DNA from: Oopsacas minuta | Taxonomy: Eukaryota; Porifera; Hexactinellida; Lyssacinosida; Leucopsacidae | NCBI GenBank assembly: GCA_024704765.1 | Contig: JAKMXF010000296.1 | Coordinates: forward strand, 284,465 to 348,464 | DNA length: 64,000 nt | Reading direction: 5' to 3' | Shown here: positions 59,387-64,000 of the stretch, one piece after another | How positions within the stretch are numbered: position 1 is the stretch's first letter | How the letters are laid out: each line of letters opens with the position of its first letter | The notes under the pieces: generated by a model | The model's database searches: none | The model's input: the letters and a program-made list of their open reading frames with translations, nothing else | What the model was told of the DNA's origin: nothing | Translations under genes and position numbers: made by a program

Positions 59387-60288
59387 CAGTTAAGGGACAA
59401 AAGTATTCAACCACACAAATATATTGTCATAAATTGTTTACTCTTTCCCGTTCCTATATAGTGTATAGTCTATATTCGTAGCTGCAATCTAGTAATTTGC
59501 ATAGAATAACATGTTTTTCAAGAATTTCAAAAAAATATTTTCGATTTACACTTTTTGAAGGTGTTAATTATTAATAATTATTAGATAATTATTGATAATC
59601 AAAATATGTGGTAATTCAAAACCTATTAAGAATCTATAATTTCTGACTTGATATTTGAATTCTACTTAGGCGAGTTACCCCAGATTAAATTTTCAATAGG
59701 ATTGAACAATTTTTGCCAGAGTTATAGATGAATTTCAATTTGTGCCATTTGTGCCACCTTTTGCCCAAGGGGCACAAGTGGCCGTTACCAAGAGGTTATT
59801 TTGTAATTCAAGGGTTAGCATAGTCATATAATCCGAAAATATTACTATGACTTATTCCTCCTAACCCTAGTTGATTTCCTTGTGGTGGCGCTTTTTCCAG
59901 CCACCAGTGTCACTTTTTGCAACAAGTGGCACAAATTGAAATTCTTCTATAACTTTGGTAAAAATTGTTCTATCCCATTGGAAATTTTAATATAGGGTAA
60001 CTCGCCTAGGTAGAATTCAAATATCAAGTCAGAAATTATAGATTCTTAATAGGCTTTGAATTACCACATATTTTGATTATCAATAATTATCTAATAATTA
60101 TTAATAATTAACACCTTCAAAAAGTGTAAATCGAAAATATTTTTTTGAAATTCTTGAAAAACATGTTATTCTATGCAAATTACTAGATTGCAGCTACGAA
60201 TATAGACTATACACTATATAGGATCGGGAAAGAGTATACAATTTATGGCAATATATTTGTGTGGTCGAATACTTTTGTCTCTTAACTG
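59387..60288. mobile_element. 902-bp foldback element with Tc1-like ends
   Basis: Arms of about 365 bp (59387-59752 and about 59925-60288) are nearly perfect inverted copies around a loop of about 170 bp. Termini: left CAGTTAAGGGACAAAAGTAT, right complement CAGTTAAGAGACAAAAGTAT, flanked by TA (59385-59386, 60289-60290). The ACAAAAGTATT motif is shared with the Tc1 element at 48664, so it may be mobilised by a Tc1-type transposase. No coding sequence. Confidence 0.92.
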
Positions 60289-60290
60289 TA

Positions 60291-61177
60291 TATGTTTGTG
60301 TGTTTGGAATTGATTGAGGTAACTGGAATAACCCCATGACTGATTATTGGAATACAAGGTATATTGATCCTGACTTGGACATGTTTGAGTCTTGAACGGA
60401 AAATTCATACCTATGCCGAAATTATGACGTCATTGTCACCTTTTTGTATTTACGATAATCACATTATTAGCCACTGCTGAGCCACTATAAATGATGTTGG
60501 TGAAAGATGGTTGAAAGTTACATCGTAGACATCTCACAATTTTATCCAAGTGTCTACCTCAATACATTGGCAAAAGATTACTTATCATGAAATTATTCCT
60601 TCATCATAACTGTACCAAAATTGTAATTTTTCCAAATTTTAGAATTACTTGACACACCAGGTACGAAGTGCCGAGATTACTAACCAAATGCCCCTTAAGA
60701 GCACCAATATTGTCGCAGAAGCCAATAAATATAATTTGTAAGGACCATGAATTATTAACATTTCTGCAACAATTTACCTCAAGAGACCTTGTTTCGAGTC
60801 GATCCCCGCTGGGTAGCGATTCAAAGCACCTACACATGTTGCTGTATCATACTTGGGCTAAAACAAGGGACAAAGTGCAACGAAAATTCCACCAGTCACG
60901 CAGCGACGCAGCAAGCGAAGTGCGCTAGTTGTAATTGAAATTGATATTATATGGGATCATAGTTGGTATTGTAATTGTAAGTGAATATACATTTTGAGGT
61001 TCTCGTAATTGTATTTCTAATTGTAATTGAAAAACTAATATCGAACTCGATCCTAGCGTGCTAAAGTTGATCACTCCGCCGTCAGTAATGACGCCTATGT
61101 GTATAAGGGTGTAATTCATGGTCTACTTAATCCACTATAGTAAATGTCACCGAAATTGTTTAAAAACATAGAAAACG
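60291..61177. other. Gap: nothing recognised
   Basis: Open frames of 77-86 codons overlap on both strands at 60604-60928 without family resemblance. TTGTAATTGAAATTG / TAATTGTAATTGAAAA motifs at 60930-61035 are imperfect repeats. Confidence 0.35.
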
Positions 61178-61179
61178 TA

Positions 61180-62476
61180 CGAAGGGAACTCGAAAAGTTT
61201 TGACGTTGACCGACATATCAGATAGTAATAATACAATTGACTATTACATTTTTAAAAATACTCTCCCTGACAATCTATACATTTTTTATCCTTGTAAACC
61301 AGTTATTAAAACATTGTTTCCACTTTTCTTTGGGTATGTCTCCGATCGCATGGAAAAGTGCCCCTCTCCTCATTAGTCGAAAATCTCCCCCACGTAATTG
61401 ATCTTTGAGTCTAGCAACCAGAAGTCGCAAGGGGCCAAATCAGGACTGTAGGGTGGGTGAAGTAATGTTTAGAGTCCAGAATTTTCCAAAAACTCACGAG
61501 TTCTGAATGCCGTATACGATGATGCATTATCATGATGAAGAAGAATTCCTCTAATGCCTATCCTCTCCCGCTGTGAATCAATTGCTGTGATGACTTTGGG
61601 TAGGCACACTGTAGTGTGCTAGTCGGCAGTAACAGTCTTTCTATCCTCCAGAGCAACAGCTTCGACAAACCTACTAGATCTGAAAAAAATCGCCCACATT
61701 TGTTTCCCAATAGATCTAACCCTCCGCACTTTGGTTGGAGGTTGGGCATCTTCTTCAATCCACTCCTTTGACCTTCGCTTTGTTTCTGGATCATAATGGT
61801 ATATTCATGTCTCATCACCTGTAAGGATCTCAGAAGCAGCTCTTGAACTTCCATTAGCAAACCTTTTGAGCATAATTTTGCAAAAGTCTATACGCGATAT
61901 TTTTTGCTGTAAGTTCAAAGAATGGAGGATCCATCGGGCACACAACTTCCTGACACAAAGCTCTTTGTGCAAAATGATATTAATTGTCCCCGATGATAAC
62001 TCGGTTTCATACTCTAACGGAGCGTACGTAATATGAGGATCTTTAGTAATTAGATCTAGCATTTCGTTAACATTTTCTTCATTATGTGAAATATTCGGTC
62101 TTCCTAAACGAGGGGCATCTTCGAGAACAAAGTTTCCGTGAATAAATTCCCTGTACCATCATTCAACTGTACTTAGAGAAGGAACTAGATCCGCGAAATG
62201 TTCCTGTGAAGATTCATAGATTTCTACTGTGGTCTTCTGTAGTTTGAATAAGATCAAAATCATTGCTCGAAAATCACGTTTTGTGAGATCTGACTTAGAT
62301 TGAGATATTTTAGAAGCCATGTATACTAAAGTTATCTAATTTATGGAAGTAGATGGGGTAAATGAATGAAAGTTTCAAAGTAGAGTAATAAATTGTGTCT
62401 GATAAGATGGATGCGGAATAAATGCGACAGATTAATGATTTCATATCAAACGACAAAACCTTTCGAGTGCCCCTTG
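61180..62476. mobile_element. Full-length mariner element
   Basis: 1297 bp flanked by TA (61178-61179, 62477-62478). Inverted ends: left CGAAGGGAACTCGAAAAGTT, right complement CAAGGGGCACTCGAAAGGTT. The size is typical of mariner. It carries a broken minus-strand transposase. Confidence 0.88.
61252..62320 (-). pseudogene. Mariner transposase with stops and frameshifts
   Basis: Starts MASKISQSKSDLTKRDFRAM at 62320; HTH region with HGNFVLEDAPRLGRPNISHN; MLDLITKDPHITYAPLEYET. The first catalytic block ends GDET then TGA in place of the usual Trp codon, continuing IYHYDPETKRRSKEWIEEDA. The second block reads LLHHDNASSYTAFRTREFLE, then LLHPPYSPDLAPCDFWLL, and the C-terminus KCIDCQGEYF. Catalytic aspartates GDET, HDNA and PCDF are intact, but the stop, another stop near 61620 and frame changes near the end make it inactive. 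Confidence 0.9.
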
Positions 62477-62478
62477 TA

Positions 62479-63107
62479 TTTGCTTTATATTTGTAAGACT
62501 TTTACTTTTTAGTTGTTTTCGGATATGATGAATTCATTAAAAATGTCTACATAATACCAACATCTGAAATTTTGAAACCATAATTATATTCAATATGTAT
62601 AGAAACCTTTTCTTATGTCTATGAATAGTGAATTAACTTGGTATCTGAGTTCTTCTTTCAGGAGATTATTGATTTTACCAAAATCGCCGCTCCGCGGGAT
62701 CCACGTACATTATTCACAAAACTTTTGCCTTGTAAAATTGTAGATATCTCTGCTAACTAGTAATGTATGGAAATTGTTTCAAAAACATATAATTTATCAG
62801 TATATTGTTATTTGTATGTTATATGTGGGTAAATCTTAAGTTTTTAGCTTCCCCTTTTATGCATAACAAAGTTGTTATTGGATATATATATTTATCGTAT
62901 TAATAATTTTTGCAGCTATTGGGGACATACTATTTGTCCGTTGTAGAGAATTGTCCGCTCCTCTGAGACTCCTTAAGCAGTAATTACATGCTTGGGAAAT
63001 TCAATCCGTGCCACGAGGTTTTTCCATTGTAGGAGTTGTCCGCTTCTCGGACTGTCTGTTTGGAGACACCACTGTATACTATTTATAAGCATATGTAAAC
63101 CTATATA
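62479..63107. other. Gap: probable worn Tigger-type MITE at 62913-63074
   Basis: The right end complement reads CAGTGGTGTCTCCAAACAGA, followed by TA (63075-63076), a Tigger-like terminus. The left end (CAGCTATTGGGGACATAC at 62913) is only weakly similar. GTTGTAGAGAATTGTCCGCTCC and a similar block inside are inverted or direct copies. Otherwise AT-rich. Confidence 0.4.
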
Positions 63108-63129
63108 TGTTGTAGTCAATGTATAAAAT

Positions 63130-63270
63130 CAGTCAATTTACAAATTGATTGAAGTTTCCAGTCAATTTGTAAATTGACTGATTCACCTAGGCAATTTACA
63201 AATTGACTAGAGTATTCAGCCAATTTACAAATTGACTGAACCATTCGTTGGTTTTTTGACAGATTGACTG
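63130..63270. repeat. Five palindromic iterons upstream of KRBA2-like gene
   Basis: Five 22-bp near-palindromes starting at 63130, 63159, 63189, 63217 and 63249, each built from the half-site CAGTCAATTT facing AAATTGACTG; the fifth is degraded on its left half. Spacing is 28-32 bp, about three helical turns. They sit about 250 bp before the integrase start codon, as subterminal transposase-binding sites would. A possible element end (TGTTGTAGTCAATG) lies at about 63108. Confidence 0.85.
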
Positions 63271-63513
63271 AAAACATATTAATATTTTCAAATCAATGAA
63301 GCAATGAATAATGAGAAATCTTGCAATTCTTGTTATTCCAAAACATATACGTCAACTTAACTTAAGAATTGAAAATGTAGAGAAACCTGACTCAAAGTAG
63401 TGTATCCTCAATAACAACATCAAAGGCAAGCATCTATCGACGTGAAATATTCTGGAGTATAAAAAGGCAAGGTAATATGAACACCCTCAAAACTCTAAAA
63501 GATATCGGACACT

Positions 63514-64000
63514 ATGGAACAGTCCTTCCGTGAGGAGATGTTGAAACGAAATAGCTCTGATACCAAATCATTATTGATGACCAAACACGAGTATTTTTTG
63601 TTGCTTGAAGAAGTCAAAGTTGCATCTGACACCGCAAAGAAGTCCAACAGCAATACTATGTCCTTGGGAGGTATGTGAACTAATAATTATTGGTTCAACA
63701 ATTAAAATTTGAGTCAGGGCTGCGTTACTTGGATTCAGGTCAAATGAATGTTCTATACAATACCATAGTTAGTTCTCTAATTATATAGAGCCCACGTACG
63801 TACGATGTTTAGGTTTCCTTTGCTGTACATGGAAAATATGCCAATAATATTGCGCACTACGGTTGTGTACTATGTTACTGGCATCGATTAAGTGACATAT
63901 TTTAGATATTTTACAGGTAGTAAATTCTTCGGTGTGGCGATGTTGAGAAGTTGATTGGAAAGCAAAGTGAAGGCACCCAGGAATTTGTTTACTTCACTCA
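63514..64000 (+). CDS. KRBA2-like integrase gene, 5' part, runs off the window
   Basis: Exon 1 (63514-63670) encodes 52 residues plus one base: MEQSFREEMLKRNSSDTKSL, LLMTKHEYFLLLEEVKVASD, ending NTMSLG with donor GGGAG|GTATGTG. It resembles the N-terminus of KRAB-A domain-containing protein 2-like integrases. Past an acceptor at TTTACAG|GTAG (63917) an open frame from 63924 to 64000 reads ILRCGDVEKLIGKQSEGTQE, matching the family's CGDVEKLIxK motif. The spliced frame is one base out of step with it, so there is either a one-base indel near 63920 or another small exon. The integrase core must lie beyond the window. Part of a Ginger/KRBA2-clade transposon or relic. Confidence 0.7.

Noticed and set aside
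60604-60928. Overlapping 77- and 86-codon ORFs on opposite strands
   Set aside because: Mutual overlap, no recognisable domain, no support for either strand.
62663-62759. Next BAR-gene exon, from TTTCAG|GAGATTATTGAT with a 32-codon open frame
   Set aside because: The peptide (EIIDFTKIAAPRDPRTLF...) does not resemble the last BAR helix of amphiphysin, and it ends in a stop without a convincing donor.
1-64000. tRNA and rRNA genes
   Set aside because: No cloverleaf-like A/B box pair or rRNA-like conserved stretch was noticed by eye; a tRNAscan run would be needed to exclude tRNAs.

Overview
The window is an AT-rich, intron-rich and transposon-packed piece of an animal nuclear genome. No bacterial gene organisation, rRNA or tRNA gene was seen. 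The only host gene I can support is a plus-strand BAR-domain gene of the amphiphysin/BIN1 type. Three of its exons (1956-2099, 11089-11280, 38509-38829) join in phase 0 across introns of about 9 kb and 27 kb, and the gene runs on past 38829. Nearly everything else is transposon sequence lying in or beyond those introns. The mix of mariner, Tc1, Tigger, Transib, hAT-type MITEs and Ginger/KRBA2-type integrases suits an arthropod, possibly a copepod such as a sea louse. That species guess comes from remembered family resemblance and is not proven.

Layout. 1-11088: first BAR exon, a Tigger-type MITE, two decayed mariner copies, two decayed Transib (RAG1-like) transposases (minus 4971-7038, plus 8088-8830) and a hAT-like MITE. 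11089-20584: second BAR exon, mariner scraps, a 46-bp minisatellite (15208-15751) beside an integrase relic, a two-copy hairpin-ended repeat and a 456-bp MITE. 20585-22540: a Tigger element with both TIRs and a transposase broken by one frameshift. 24340-28130: a nest in which a Tc1 element with an open transposase gene (25531-26915) sits inside a mariner (25181-27868), which lies between pieces of older Tc1 copies. 28801-38508: MITEs and long stretches with nothing recognised, then the third BAR exon.

40365-46574 is the most interesting object: a 6.2-kb Ginger-like cut-and-paste transposon with perfect 25-bp TIRs, a 4-bp target duplication GGAC, and a 35-bp iteron array built from its own TIR sequence. 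Its seven-exon minus-strand gene encodes an H2C2 zinc finger, a D58D35E integrase core, a GPY/F module and, through an in-phase splice, a C-terminal USP-like cysteine protease domain. This copy has one exon frameshift and an in-frame stop followed by about 97 open codons.

46579-64000: another Tc1 element (48664-49999), a foldback element (about 51150-52040), a transposon with about 400-bp terminal inverted repeats around an unrecognised decayed gene (55938-59098), a 902-bp foldback element with Tc1-like ends (59387-60288), a full-length but broken mariner (61180-62476), and the start of a KRBA2-like integrase gene preceded by palindromic iterons (63130-64000).
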